In this document: piece by piece, positions 15,941 through 24,649 of the stretch
Layout of the letters: each line of letters opens with the position of its first letter
Position numbering within the stretch: position 1 is the first letter of the stretch
Source: JAGXTF01 sp038317095
GTDB taxonomy: Bacteria; Bacteroidota; Bacteroidia; NS11-12g; UBA955
Assembly: GCA_038317095.1 (NCBI GenBank)
Contig: JBBQBB010000004.1
Coordinates: forward strand, 29,982-93,981
Reading direction: 5' to 3'
DNA: 64,000 nucleotides
Made by a program: the position numbers and the translations under genes
The notes under the pieces: generated by a model
Databases searched by the model: none
Seen by the model: the letters and a program-made list of their open reading frames with translations, nothing else
What the model was told of the DNA's origin: nothing

Positions 15941-16150
15941 ATGGGAAGAAAACAACCGGTTACTTTTGAAATTGGATGGAATGCTTGTATTCATTGTGGT
16001 GCGTGCGTAGCAGTTTGTCCTCAACCCGCAAGCTTTATTAGCAAATTTGACACCATCGCAGTAAATACACCGTGTGACATTGCTTGTATGGCATGCGAAA
16101 TCATTTGCCCTGTCCTTACAATATCTCACAGTATTGTAGAAACAAACTAA
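15941..16150 (+). CDS. Dicluster [4Fe-4S] ferredoxin-like protein
   Basis: The 69-aa protein contains C16-x2-C19-x2-C22-x3-C26-P and C45-x3-C49-x2-C52-x3-C56-P, i.e. two four-cysteine sets that fit two [4Fe-4S] clusters; the second set has a CxxxC start rather than the usual CxxC. It has no signal peptide and is therefore cytoplasmic. It begins 1 nt after the reductase stop and is very likely its redox partner. Confidence 0.85.
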   Translation: MGRKQPVTFEIGWNACIHCGACVAVCPQPASFISKFDTIAVNTPCDIACMACEIICPVLTISHSIVETN

Positions 16151-16291
16151 TAAAACAGGTATCCAAATTTTGCGTATTTTTAACAATTACAGACGGAATT
16201 TCGTTCGATTCAAAAACTTTATCTGCTTTTGAAAGTACAATTTCTCAACCCAGCAACAACAGTTTCCCTTCCAACCCCTAAATTGCGGAAA

Positions 16292-16299
16292 TATTTTTG
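16292..16299 (+). promoter_or_regulatory. -7 box TATTTTTG of the ECF sigma operon
   Basis: TATTTTTG matches TAnnTTTG and lies 49 nt before the GTG start of the sigma gene. No TTG is found at about -33, so the operon may be weakly expressed from the housekeeping sigma or need its own ECF sigma. Confidence 0.4.
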
Positions 16300-16348
16300 A
16301 AACCCCATGCAACCATTCTAAGAAATGGAAGACAAAAGGGTATCGTGA

Positions 16349-16897
16349 GTGACAGCAATTCAAGACATCATAACGAAATGCAAGGCCGGGGACAGGCTCG
16401 CCCAACAGCAACTCTTCAAGGCTACAGGCCCGAAGATGCTGGCTTTCTGTCGGCGCTATTGCAAAACGGACGAGGATGCACACGATGCGCTGCAGGAAGG
16501 ATTTATAAAGGTGTTTAACAGCTTGGAAAAATACCGCGGAGACAGTGCTCTCGAAACTTGGATGGGAAGAATATTTATCAATACTGCCATCGACCAGTAC
16601 AAGAAAACAGCCAATTACAACGGCATGTTCGATACACTTCCAGACCAAATAGAAACTGCAGATGATGTTTATGAAGACAACAATTTCCCTTGCAAAGCCA
16701 TCGATGTTTTAAAAGTGATGGACACCATGCCTGAAGGTTATCGTGTTATTTTTAACTTATATTGCATGGAAGGTTTTACCCATAGGCAAATTAGTGAAAC
16801 ACTAAACATTAGCGAAGGCACCAGCAAAAGCCAATACGCCAGGGCCAAAAAATTTATTTACGAAGCACTAGTAAAAAACAAAACCATCGGTGGATAA
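16349..16897 (+). CDS. ECF-type RNA polymerase sigma factor
   Basis: The 182-aa protein has sigma region 2 (AFCRRYCKTDEDAHDALQEG, then FIKVFNSLEKYRG and ALETWMGRIFINTAIDQYKK) and region 4 (MPEGYRVIFNLYCMEGFTH, then RQISETLNISEGTSKSQYAR), separated by an acidic linker, and no region 3. It is thus a group 4 (ECF) sigma-70 factor that would redirect RNA polymerase in response to an envelope signal. The start is GTG 16349. The stop codon overlaps the GTG start of the next gene by 8 nt (16890-16897), so sigma and its presumed anti-sigma are translationally coupled. Confidence 0.92.
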   Translation: MTAIQDIITKCKAGDRLAQQQLFKATGPKMLAFCRRYCKTDEDAHDALQEGFIKVFNSLEKYRGDSALETWMGRIFINTAIDQYKKTANYNGMFDTLPDQIETADDVYEDNNFPCKAIDVLKVMDTMPEGYRVIFNLYCMEGFTHRQISETLNISEGTSKSQYARAKKFIYEALVKNKTIGG

Positions 16898-18359
16898 TCA
16901 GTTCGACAATATAGAAGACTCGTTGCGCAATGCCTTTGACGGCTTTGAGCTTCCTGTATCTGATATGGACTGGACTGCCATAGAAAATGGCCTAACCACA
17001 GAACCTGTAAAACGAGGTTTTATTGCCTGGTGGAACCAAAATAGCAAACGCAATTGGTATATTTTAGGCTTGTTGTTGCTTATCTCAGGTTCCACAATAT
17101 GGTTTTTAAGCCGCAAGGATGCCCCTATAAATGGGGTTAACCATACGAATACAAATTATCCGAAAGCCAATAAACCTGCTGCAAACAAGGATTTGCCTTC
17201 CATGCCAAATACGCACAAACAACAGAAAGGCAACCAAAATCAAAGTTCTGTTTCTAACAACGATAGCGAAGCTGTGTTGCCAAAAATGGGAAATACAAAA
17301 AATACCAAAAATGCCCCTACAAAGCCCATCCAGGCCGGCATTGTCGCTAACGGGGTGAAGCCTTCTGCTAGCGGGAAAGCGGAGAAAATCCAGCCCAGGA
17401 TTTCTGAACCGGTTGTTGTAATTAACAATCCAAATCCTGCGGCAATACCCGTAACTGCAGTTCGATATCCATTGGTACCCATAACGGTAGAGATCAACGA
17501 ACCTGCATTTGACATTAACACACTTCTGTTGAATACACCGTTTGGCATCCGATATAAACCTTTTAATTTCCCCAATTTGGGCAAACATCCTTTGGATTTG
17601 AAAATACCAAAAACCAACTTAGGATGGGAATGGTATGCTGGCCTTCAAACGAATATCGATAAAAACAAGGCAAAATCCAAAGCAGGTGGCGCAGAGTGGG
17701 GTGGCGTGCAAATGCCAAACATCCAGCATACACAAATAAATGTGCGCTTTGAAACTGGCGCGGGCTTCCGTTTCCGTTCCACCAGTGTGGGTGCAGGCTT
17801 TGCTTTCGAAACCGGCGCTTACCAAACAAAATCCGACGATACCATTTATATAAAAATTCCAACCAAATTGTTGCCTTATATCACTTTGCAAAACGACACA
17901 ATGTGGTTGATTCAAAAAACCAGAGATTCAATGGTTGTTTTACACCATTTGCCTAACCGCCAATGGATAGAATTGCCATTGTACTTTACACAACGATTTG
18001 CCATTGGCAAGAATTGGAGCCTAACCTTAGGGGCAACTTTAAACCCAGGTTATTTGGTGGGTAGCACAGGGGATTTTGTAAATCCGTATGCGTTTGGAAA
18101 CGTAGGTTATTCCAGCCCATATCAATACGGGATTGACCCAAAAACATTGAATACCACAGGCTCTGCCAGCGCTTTTACAAAGCATTTTAGGTTTGGCAAT
18201 AGCATACAAGCAGGCATAGAGAAACAAATGGGCATTATAAATTTTGGATTGCAACTGCAAACCCGCTATTACTATACCCCAGTGTACAAAAACGGGGTAC
18301 CTTTGCAACAACATACATTTAACTACGGATTAAATATCAGAATGGGAGTAAAATTCTAA
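16890..18359 (+). CDS. Putative dual-membrane-spanning anti-sigma factor with C-terminal beta-barrel
   Basis: This 489-aa protein has an acidic N-terminal domain (residues 1-52; IEDSLRNAFDGFELPVSDMDW) typical of Bacteroidota anti-sigma proteins. A single transmembrane helix follows at about 56-73 (WYILGLLLLISGSTIWFL), then a long low-complexity Asn/Lys/Pro linker (77-230) that could cross the periplasm. The C-terminal part (about 240-489) is beta-rich with alternating aromatic residues, ending in YGLNIRMGVKF with terminal Phe, as in outer-membrane barrels. The layout resembles the Dma (dual membrane-spanning anti-sigma) type known from Bacteroides thetaiotaomicron. The GTG start overlaps the ECF sigma gene, and the stop overlaps the following T9SS gene as TAATG. 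Confidence 0.78.
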   Translation: MDNQFDNIEDSLRNAFDGFELPVSDMDWTAIENGLTTEPVKRGFIAWWNQNSKRNWYILGLLLLISGSTIWFLSRKDAPINGVNHTNTNYPKANKPAANKDLPSMPNTHKQQKGNQNQSSVSNNDSEAVLPKMGNTKNTKNAPTKPIQAGIVANGVKPSASGKAEKIQPRISEPVVVINNPNPAAIPVTAVRYPLVPITVEINEPAFDINTLLLNTPFGIRYKPFNFPNLGKHPLDLKIPKTNLGWEWYAGLQTNIDKNKAKSKAGGAEWGGVQMPNIQHTQINVRFETGAGFRFRSTSVGAGFAFETGAYQTKSDDTIYIKIPTKLLPYITLQNDTMWLIQKTRDSMVVLHHLPNRQWIELPLYFTQRFAIGKNWSLTLGATLNPGYLVGSTGDFVNPYAFGNVGYSSPYQYGIDPKTLNTTGSASAFTKHFRFGNSIQAGIEKQMGIINFGLQLQTRYYYTPVYKNGVPLQQHTFNYGLNIRMGVKF

Positions 18360-20875
18360 TGGGAGGGATAAAACATATAATTCTAGGAATTTCTGCTGTT
18401 TTTGGGCTTGTTGGCAGTCAAGCATATGCGCAAATATTGGCGCCGGAAGACATTCCGTTTACCCAAGATGTTCAACTAATTAAAACCAGGGGCAATCAAC
18501 TTTGCGTTATTCAATTTTTAGCAGATAAGGGCACTTACAGAAATTATACATTGGCCATTAAAAAGGGCAAAATTTGGCAGCGAGAATTTCCAGTCATTTC
18601 TGTTGCCCTGCAAAAAGGCAGCACCTCTATTGATTTCAAAGACATTGAATTTTTTGGGAATAAAATTGTCATCGCCGGCAATTTTAAAATGTACAATAGC
18701 AGTAAAAATTGTATTTTGTTTTATGACAAACCTTCCGGCGCAACTGCCTGGAAAGCCGATTATGAATTTAGCAAACCCAATGAAAAAGCAGTTGTAAACT
18801 CCCTTACTATGGGTGCAGATTTTCTTTACGTAGGTGGCAATTTTACGAAGATTGTTTCCCCTACAGTTGGTGGCGAATATTTAAATATCGCCAAAATCCA
18901 AGTCAACAACTTGGCACTTTTGCGCATTCTATTTGAAAAAAACAATGGTGCAGATAGTACAGTTAATTCCATTGAATTGGATACAACGAATAAGATTTTG
19001 TACGTAGGTGGCTATTTTAGAAAAATAGCGGGTCAATCCATCAAAGGTTTGGCCAAATTTAAAACCAATGATACCAGCAAGCCTGTTGAATATACAATAG
19101 CCAAAAGCCTTATTTCTATAGCCAAAATGCGGTTTATTGGTGGAAAATTATATGCCATGGCCTTGCAAGATACTTCAACCACGGGTTATGGTGTTTTTGC
19201 AATTAACGGCAACCTTACCCGAATCAAAGGAATTCAAAATGTATATCAAGTGAATAATTTCTTCACGTTTGGCAGTATGCTATACCTACAAGGATATGTT
19301 AAACCCACTGGCCAATCATCACCCACTCTCGGCTTATTTGCATTTTCAGAAATTGTACCCCTTGGCGCCATATATTCTAAATTTGGCACCATTAGCGGGG
19401 CGGATGTTTACAATGGAGATATTTATATAGGAGGAAACTTCAAAGCCATACAATATGAATTTAGTTTTGGTAGAATTGTGTCCAACTATCAGCGATTTGT
19501 AGGCCGGGTTTTTGCAGATTTAGACGGATCTGGTACTTTTACCGCAGGAGATAAATTAATACCGAAAAGAAGCGTCCGTGTCTTCAGCAACGCTGGACTC
19601 AACAACATTCTCCAATCCAATGCCTTGGGCTTATTTTCTTTTTCATATACAACACAACCCATTCAATACAAAGTAGTTATAGAGAGTCAAGGGGAATTGA
19701 CATCCAATGCGTCCTACTTTTTTAAAGGCGACACAGCCAAAGAAAGGGTCGTTGATTTTCCCTTAAAATACAAAAAGAACAACTACACCGATGTTACAGT
19801 TAGAATGACTGCTGCAACAGGCTGGATAACCCGCAAAGATACCAGCGAAATCTATGTTTTAACATTGAGTAATCAAGGTTTGGTAGATGTAACGGTTCCA
19901 AAATTGAATTTGAATTTCAACAAAGTAAAAGACATTAAAACATTCCCTGCACACAATGTCACCAATACCAGCAGCGTAACATGGAACGACCAAAAAATAA
20001 ATGCGGGCGAAGAAAAATCCTTTATCATAAAACTAACGGTTCCATCGGCAAATTATGCTACAGGGCAAAGCGTGCAATTCAACACAAACTTTTCTGGTGT
20101 TGCCGATGACAATACAGCCAACAATACCGACAGTTTGCAGCAAACGGTTATACAAGGTGTAGCACCCTTTTTAAAATTACAAAATCCTCCACCGGCAAGT
20201 GGCGATTCTTTTGCTTGGCTAAATCCTTCACTTGGCAAAATTGATTATACCATACGTTTTTCGAATTTTGGCAAAGACACCACCAATACAGTTGTGGTTA
20301 AGGACACCATTTCAACCCCAGATTATGTTACCTATATCCAAGAATTAGGGGCAAGCCATGCGTTTACACGACAAGTGTATATATCCCCTTATTTGGCAGA
20401 TAAAGTGATTGTCATTTACACATTCAACAACATAGATTTGCCACCAAATCCTAGTGGGAATGCCGAAGTAAGCAGTGCATCTGGTTTCATAAGTTTCCGT
20501 GTAGGCTTGAGTCCTACCCTAATTCCATCGGGAGCCAGTTTGCGCAATCGAGCCTCTATCTATATGGATTATGAAACACCCGTATTGACAAATACTGTGG
20601 TAGCAAAAATACCTACGACAGGCACTAAAACAATTGAAAACCAACCTTACACAAAGGTTTTTCCAAATCCTTGCTCCGAAGTCCTGAATTTTTCGCCAAA
20701 TGCCGTAGGCGCGACTATCCAAATATTTGCCATGGACGGTAGATTCATTGGCGCTGCAAAACTCGAATCCGAATCGTTATCTATTGCACAATTTGAAATG
20801 TTGGCGGGTAGCTATTTATATAGAATTGAGCAACCTGGGAAATGGATAGGAAGCGGAATTCTAATAAAAAATTAA
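18359..20875 (+). CDS. T9SS-secreted surface protein with propeller-like and DUF11/DUF7619-like domains
   Basis: The 838-aa protein has a signal peptide ending near SQAYAQ. The first half has repeats of the YVGGNFTKI / YVGGYFRKIAG / YIGGNFKAI type, as in delta-60 or propeller repeats. Next is an SdrD-B-like piece (FADLDGSGTFTAGD), then CARDB/DUF11-like DDNTANNTDSLQQTV, and a DUF7619-like domain (IDYTIRFSNFGKDTTN ... IYMDYETPVLTN). The C-terminal 75 residues (KVFPNPCSEVLNF, IQIFAMDGRFIG, GSYLYRIE) are a type A T9SS sorting domain, so it should be exported by T9SS and retained on the surface. It is TAATG-coupled to the anti-sigma gene. Confidence 0.85.
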   Translation: MGGIKHIILGISAVFGLVGSQAYAQILAPEDIPFTQDVQLIKTRGNQLCVIQFLADKGTYRNYTLAIKKGKIWQREFPVISVALQKGSTSIDFKDIEFFGNKIVIAGNFKMYNSSKNCILFYDKPSGATAWKADYEFSKPNEKAVVNSLTMGADFLYVGGNFTKIVSPTVGGEYLNIAKIQVNNLALLRILFEKNNGADSTVNSIELDTTNKILYVGGYFRKIAGQSIKGLAKFKTNDTSKPVEYTIAKSLISIAKMRFIGGKLYAMALQDTSTTGYGVFAINGNLTRIKGIQNVYQVNNFFTFGSMLYLQGYVKPTGQSSPTLGLFAFSEIVPLGAIYSKFGTISGADVYNGDIYIGGNFKAIQYEFSFGRIVSNYQRFVGRVFADLDGSGTFTAGDKLIPKRSVRVFSNAGLNNILQSNALGLFSFSYTTQPIQYKVVIESQGELTSNASYFFKGDTAKERVVDFPLKYKKNNYTDVTVRMTAATGWITRKDTSEIYVLTLSNQGLVDVTVPKLNLNFNKVKDIKTFPAHNVTNTSSVTWNDQKINAGEEKSFIIKLTVPSANYATGQSVQFNTNFSGVADDNTANNTDSLQQTVIQGVAPFLKLQNPPPASGDSFAWLNPSLGKIDYTIRFSNFGKDTTNTVVVKDTISTPDYVTYIQELGASHAFTRQVYISPYLADKVIVIYTFNNIDLPPNPSGNAEVSSASGFISFRVGLSPTLIPSGASLRNRASIYMDYETPVLTNTVVAKIPTTGTKTIENQPYTKVFPNPCSEVLNFSPNAVGATIQIFAMDGRFIGAAKLESESLSIAQFEMLAGSYLYRIEQPGKWIGSGILIKN

Positions 20876-20942
20876 AAACAATGCAACCATTTACATAAAA
20901 CACAGTCAAACCTTACAAACTACACTATTAAAAATTACGAAT

Positions 20943-23594
20943 ATGAAAAAACTATACAAAATTATGCTGGGTCTTTTAGTGGTGGCAGCCATGTCCTTCA
21001 GCAACAAAGCAACGGCTCAAAACTCCAACGGAGGATTTGAGTACAGTTCCAAGTGTTTGGTTACCAATTTTTGGACAACAGACAAGCGAGCTTCTGACAC
21101 CGCCTGCATTACCGCTTATTGGAGTGTAAACGGAACTTATTACACTGGATCAACTTTTACTTACACATTTCCTAAAGCCGGCACATATCAAGTGTGTATG
21201 AAGCTAAAGAGTAAATGTAAAACATGGGACACTACCTACTGTAAAAGTGTGGTGGTAACTGCATGCACAACCAAATGCAATTGGGCGGGTATGGATTTTT
21301 CTTATTCCAACAAATGCAGAACTTTTACGTTTGAAGGTAAAAGTTCATCTTCAGGTTGCTTAAAATATCAATACTATGTATTTTACAACAATACAACCAC
21401 AACATTAACACCTGGCCGAATTGGCACTTACACCTTCCCAGCAAACGGATCCTACAACGTTAAATTGATTGTAAAAGATACTTGTCACAATTGTGATACA
21501 TTCATTTACAAAACCATCGGTGTCAATTGCAGTTCTTGCGATTTCAAACCTGAATTTGGATTTAAAGCGGATTGCCGTAAAGTTAAATTTACCGCAGGCA
21601 CCGTAAGCGGAGCCACATATTATTGGAATTTTGGCGATGGTAGCACCGGATCGGGTGTGGACCCATCTCGTACCTATGTAAAAGATGGTGTATACAAAGT
21701 TTGTTTGTATGTTTCTTGGAAAGACCCAAATACCGGCGACTATTGCAAAAAAGAGTTTTGCAGAGAAGTAGTTGTAAAATGCGGCGAACCTTGCAACTTA
21801 AAAGGCGATTACCAATTCTATACCAGCGGTTCTACTGTTAAATTTTTCGGTAGCAGCAACAATGGAACTTATTATGACTGGGATTTTGGAGATGGCACCA
21901 CAGGAAGTGGCAAAGACCTTTACCACGTTTACAAAAAACCTGGCACCTATAAGGTTTGTGTTAAAATCACAGACAAAACCCGCAAATGCACCGTAAAAGT
22001 TTGCAAAACAATAGTGATTGTAGAGCCATGCCGCGTAACTGGCGACTTTAGCTGGACCAAAGGAACAACAGCAGGATCCTTCAAATTTAAAGGCATCAGC
22101 ACAGGCGGATACTATTATGTTTGGTCATTCGGCGACGGCACATCAGGAACCGGTGTTGACCCTTCACACACATACACAAAACCTGGCACTTACACTGTTT
22201 GTTTGACTATCTATTCTAAAAACGAAAAATGCAAAACCAAAATTTGCAAAACTCTGGTAGTGCCTACTTCCCAAGAAAAATGCATTTTGCCGACAGGTTG
22301 GTCTCAAACCAATACTTGCAGAGACTATAGCTTTGACGGTTATAAAATTACTGGCAGCAACGGAACAATCTATACCAACCCTTGCCACAAATACAGTTGG
22401 AGTTTTGGTGATGGCACGTATGCCTCTGGCAAAGCGGTTACCCATAAATATGCTACAAACGGGTCTTACACAGTTTGTTTAAAAGTGATAGATACTTGCA
22501 GAAAGTGCGATACCCTAATTTGCCACTCAATGATTGTTAACTGCGCTGAAAAATGCAATTGGAAAGCCAAATATCCAAATTATACAACCTTCAGTGCTGG
22601 GGCAAAATGCCTAGTAATATCTGCAGGATTAAATACTGCAAATGGTCCTTGCATTAAGCAATACTATTCAATAGCAGGCGGTTCTTATACATCCAATGGC
22701 AAAACGTTTAGAGACTTTACAGTTGGCAAGCCTGGCAATTATGTTATTTGCATTAAACTAGTAGATACTTGTACTGGCTGTGATACTACACTTTGCAAAG
22801 AAGTCGCAGTTACAGGCTGCTGCAACTGGACAGGAACAGACTTTACGATAACCACCAACAATGACAAATGCCTATATACATTTACAGGCGCAACCAGCAG
22901 CAAAACTTGTTTGAAATACGAATACACAATATCTGGCGGAACCAGTGGAGCATCTGTTACAAAAACAGGTCGTGTGGTAGAATACACAATGCCTGCGAAT
23001 GGAACTTACAAAATATGTTATAAAGTAACCGATACTTGTAACAAATGCGACACGACAATTTGCAAAACCGTAACTGTTACCTGCGCTTGCACTGCCAAAG
23101 CTTACTTTGTTGTTGATAGCACTAATTCTGCTGGCGTGATGTATTTTACAAACAAGAGCTCAGGCGCTTCTTTTTACAGTTGGGATTTTGGCGACAGTAG
23201 CAGTGCAACAAGTGTTTCTCCTGGCAAACACGCATACAAAGCATCAGGTAGTTACACTATTTGCTTGACTGTTTGGGATGCAAACAAAACCTGTAGTACT
23301 AAATATTGTGTTACCATTAAGGTTGTGAAAACCCGCAGCGCTGCCAGTTCAAATGGCATCAGCGTATCGGTTCCTGTGAATATTTATCCGAACCCGGCTT
23401 CTACCACATTTACAATAACCACAATGGGTTATGCAAACTACGAAGTGCTAGATTTGAAAGGCAGAATGATTACATCAGGCAACCTAACCAATGCAACTGC
23501 CATCAACACCGATGGATGGATGAATGGGATTTATTTAATAAGGGTAACCAATACAGATGGCGTTGGAACCACGCGCCTCATGATTCAAAAATAA
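20943..23594 (+). CDS. Cysteine-rich PKD-repeat T9SS surface protein
   Basis: An 883-aa secreted protein with signal peptide (MLGLLVVAAMSFSNKATAQ). The body is about nine PKD-like repeats. Five keep the PKD hallmark WxFGDG/S (for example YYWNFGDGSTGSG, YYDWDFGDGTTGSG). Others are degenerate, and four have a DTCxxCDT motif (for example IDTCRKCDTLICHS, VDTCTGCDTTLCKE). Cysteines are unusually frequent and probably form disulfides. The C-terminus (VNIYPNPASTTFTI, YEVLDLKGRMI, WMNGIYLIRVTN) is a type A T9SS sorting domain. PKD repeats are extracellular adhesion or spacer modules. It lies 67 nt after the previous T9SS gene and ends at a strong terminator. Confidence 0.88.
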   Translation: MKKLYKIMLGLLVVAAMSFSNKATAQNSNGGFEYSSKCLVTNFWTTDKRASDTACITAYWSVNGTYYTGSTFTYTFPKAGTYQVCMKLKSKCKTWDTTYCKSVVVTACTTKCNWAGMDFSYSNKCRTFTFEGKSSSSGCLKYQYYVFYNNTTTTLTPGRIGTYTFPANGSYNVKLIVKDTCHNCDTFIYKTIGVNCSSCDFKPEFGFKADCRKVKFTAGTVSGATYYWNFGDGSTGSGVDPSRTYVKDGVYKVCLYVSWKDPNTGDYCKKEFCREVVVKCGEPCNLKGDYQFYTSGSTVKFFGSSNNGTYYDWDFGDGTTGSGKDLYHVYKKPGTYKVCVKITDKTRKCTVKVCKTIVIVEPCRVTGDFSWTKGTTAGSFKFKGISTGGYYYVWSFGDGTSGTGVDPSHTYTKPGTYTVCLTIYSKNEKCKTKICKTLVVPTSQEKCILPTGWSQTNTCRDYSFDGYKITGSNGTIYTNPCHKYSWSFGDGTYASGKAVTHKYATNGSYTVCLKVIDTCRKCDTLICHSMIVNCAEKCNWKAKYPNYTTFSAGAKCLVISAGLNTANGPCIKQYYSIAGGSYTSNGKTFRDFTVGKPGNYVICIKLVDTCTGCDTTLCKEVAVTGCCNWTGTDFTITTNNDKCLYTFTGATSSKTCLKYEYTISGGTSGASVTKTGRVVEYTMPANGTYKICYKVTDTCNKCDTTICKTVTVTCACTAKAYFVVDSTNSAGVMYFTNKSSGASFYSWDFGDSSSATSVSPGKHAYKASGSYTICLTVWDANKTCSTKYCVTIKVVKTRSAASSNGISVSVPVNIYPNPASTTFTITTMGYANYEVLDLKGRMITSGNLTNATAINTDGWMNGIYLIRVTNTDGVGTTRLMIQK

Positions 23595-23621
23595 AACCAA
23601 GCGAAACGCTTAAAATTCTAA

Positions 23622-23648
23622 GGGCCGCCAATATAGGCGGCCCTTTTT
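23622..23648 (+). terminator. Intrinsic terminator after the PKD-protein gene
   Basis: GGGCCGCC (23622-23629), a 6-nt loop and GGCGGCCC (23636-23643) are followed by TTTTT (23644-23648). This perfect 8-bp GC stem with T-run closes the sigma/anti-sigma/T9SS unit. Confidence 0.9.
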
Positions 23649-23707
23649 CATTGGACCAAACCCAAGCTATTTGTGTCCAAAATCACAGTAATTACTCCAA
23701 ATTAAAT

Positions 23708-23715
23708 TACCTTTG
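23708..23715 (+). promoter_or_regulatory. -7 box TACCTTTG for the universal stress gene
   Basis: TACCTTTG matches TAnnTTTG exactly, 17 nt before the ATG at 23733. The TTTG at 23670-23673 is too far upstream to be a normal -33 element. The box supports ATG 23733 over the upstream GTG at 23718. Confidence 0.5.
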
Positions 23716-23732
23716 CAGTGAAATTCACAAAA

Positions 23733-24599
23733 ATGGAACGCGAAACCAATAACTTTATCCTAGTGCCTACCGATTTCTCAGATGTGGCGGGCAATGCACT
23801 TAGCCATGCAATTATGGTAGCTAAAGCTTACAAAAATGGAATTACCCTCCTAAGCATAATCGAAGAAAACTTTTTGTCAGGATTGTTTACTTCGTCTCAA
23901 AGCGGGCTGGTAAGAGAAGCCATTGAAGCGCGTTTGGAAAAACTGGCTGGAGAAATTCGCGATACACATAAGCTAGCGGTAAATACCAGAATTGAAAGTG
24001 GAAGGGTTTACAAAATCATTTCAGAAATATCCAATGCGGAAAACTATGACTCTATCATTATGGGCAGCCATGGTGCCAGTGGTTTAGAGCAAGTTATTGG
24101 CAGCAATTCTTCTAGAACCATTCAATACTCGAAAGTACCTGTTGTAGTGGTAAAAAGCCAACCCGTTCGTGCGGGTTATAAGAAAATAGTGATGCCTATA
24201 GACTTAAGCTTAGAAAGCCGTCAGAAAGTGGACTGGGCTAAATTGCTCGCTAAAAAATTCGATTCTGAAGTACACGTAATTTACACAGGCAGTTCCGATG
24301 AATTTACCCAAAACCGCATTTCTGCAACGATAAAACATGTTGAACACGATTTGGTTGAATCAGGGGTGCATTTTGTATCGAACGAAATAGAAGACAAAAT
24401 GTTAGAGAATTTTGCAACAGAAGTTCTTACCTACGCAGACAATATGAAAGCCGATTTGATTTTGGCTATGACACATACCGAAAAAGGAATTACAGATTTT
24501 ATGATTGGCACTTTAACGCAGCAATTGGTAAACCGTAGCGAAAACATCCCTATAATGTGTATTCATCCTCACGAAACCGGATTCACCTACGATTATTAA
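23733..24599 (+). CDS. Universal stress protein (tandem UspA domains)
   Basis: This 288-aa cytoplasmic protein contains two UspA-like Rossmann domains. The first has ILVPTDFSDVAGNALSHA and DSIIMGSHGASGLEQVIGSNSSR (the G-2x-G-9x-G-S nucleotide-binding pattern), followed by VPVVVVKS. The second has KIVMPIDLSLESR and a C-terminal ADLILAMTHTEKGITDFMIGTLTQQLVNRSENIPIMCIHP. Usp proteins bind ATP or AMP and respond to stress or growth arrest. The start ATG 23733 (MERETNNFILVPTDFS) fits the family; it is monocistronic between two terminators. Confidence 0.92.
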   Translation: MERETNNFILVPTDFSDVAGNALSHAIMVAKAYKNGITLLSIIEENFLSGLFTSSQSGLVREAIEARLEKLAGEIRDTHKLAVNTRIESGRVYKIISEISNAENYDSIIMGSHGASGLEQVIGSNSSRTIQYSKVPVVVVKSQPVRAGYKKIVMPIDLSLESRQKVDWAKLLAKKFDSEVHVIYTGSSDEFTQNRISATIKHVEHDLVESGVHFVSNEIEDKMLENFATEVLTYADNMKADLILAMTHTEKGITDFMIGTLTQQLVNRSENIPIMCIHPHETGFTYDY

Positions 24600-24615
24600 T
24601 ACAAAATATTTTAAC

Positions 24616-24647
24616 AAAAAAAACCGCAAGATTTGCGGTTTTTTTTA
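24616..24647. terminator. Bidirectional terminator between usp and TRIC-like genes
   Basis: AAACCGCAA (24621-24629) and TTGCGGTTT (24633-24641) form a 9-bp stem with a 3-nt loop. A-run before and T-run after make it usable on both strands for the convergent genes. Confidence 0.88.
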
Positions 24648-24649
24648 TT

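Noticed and set aside
20943..23594. Internal DNA repetition as a possible CRISPR-like array
   Set aside because: The repeats encode PKD domains in one long frame and are divergent and long, not short direct repeats with spacers.
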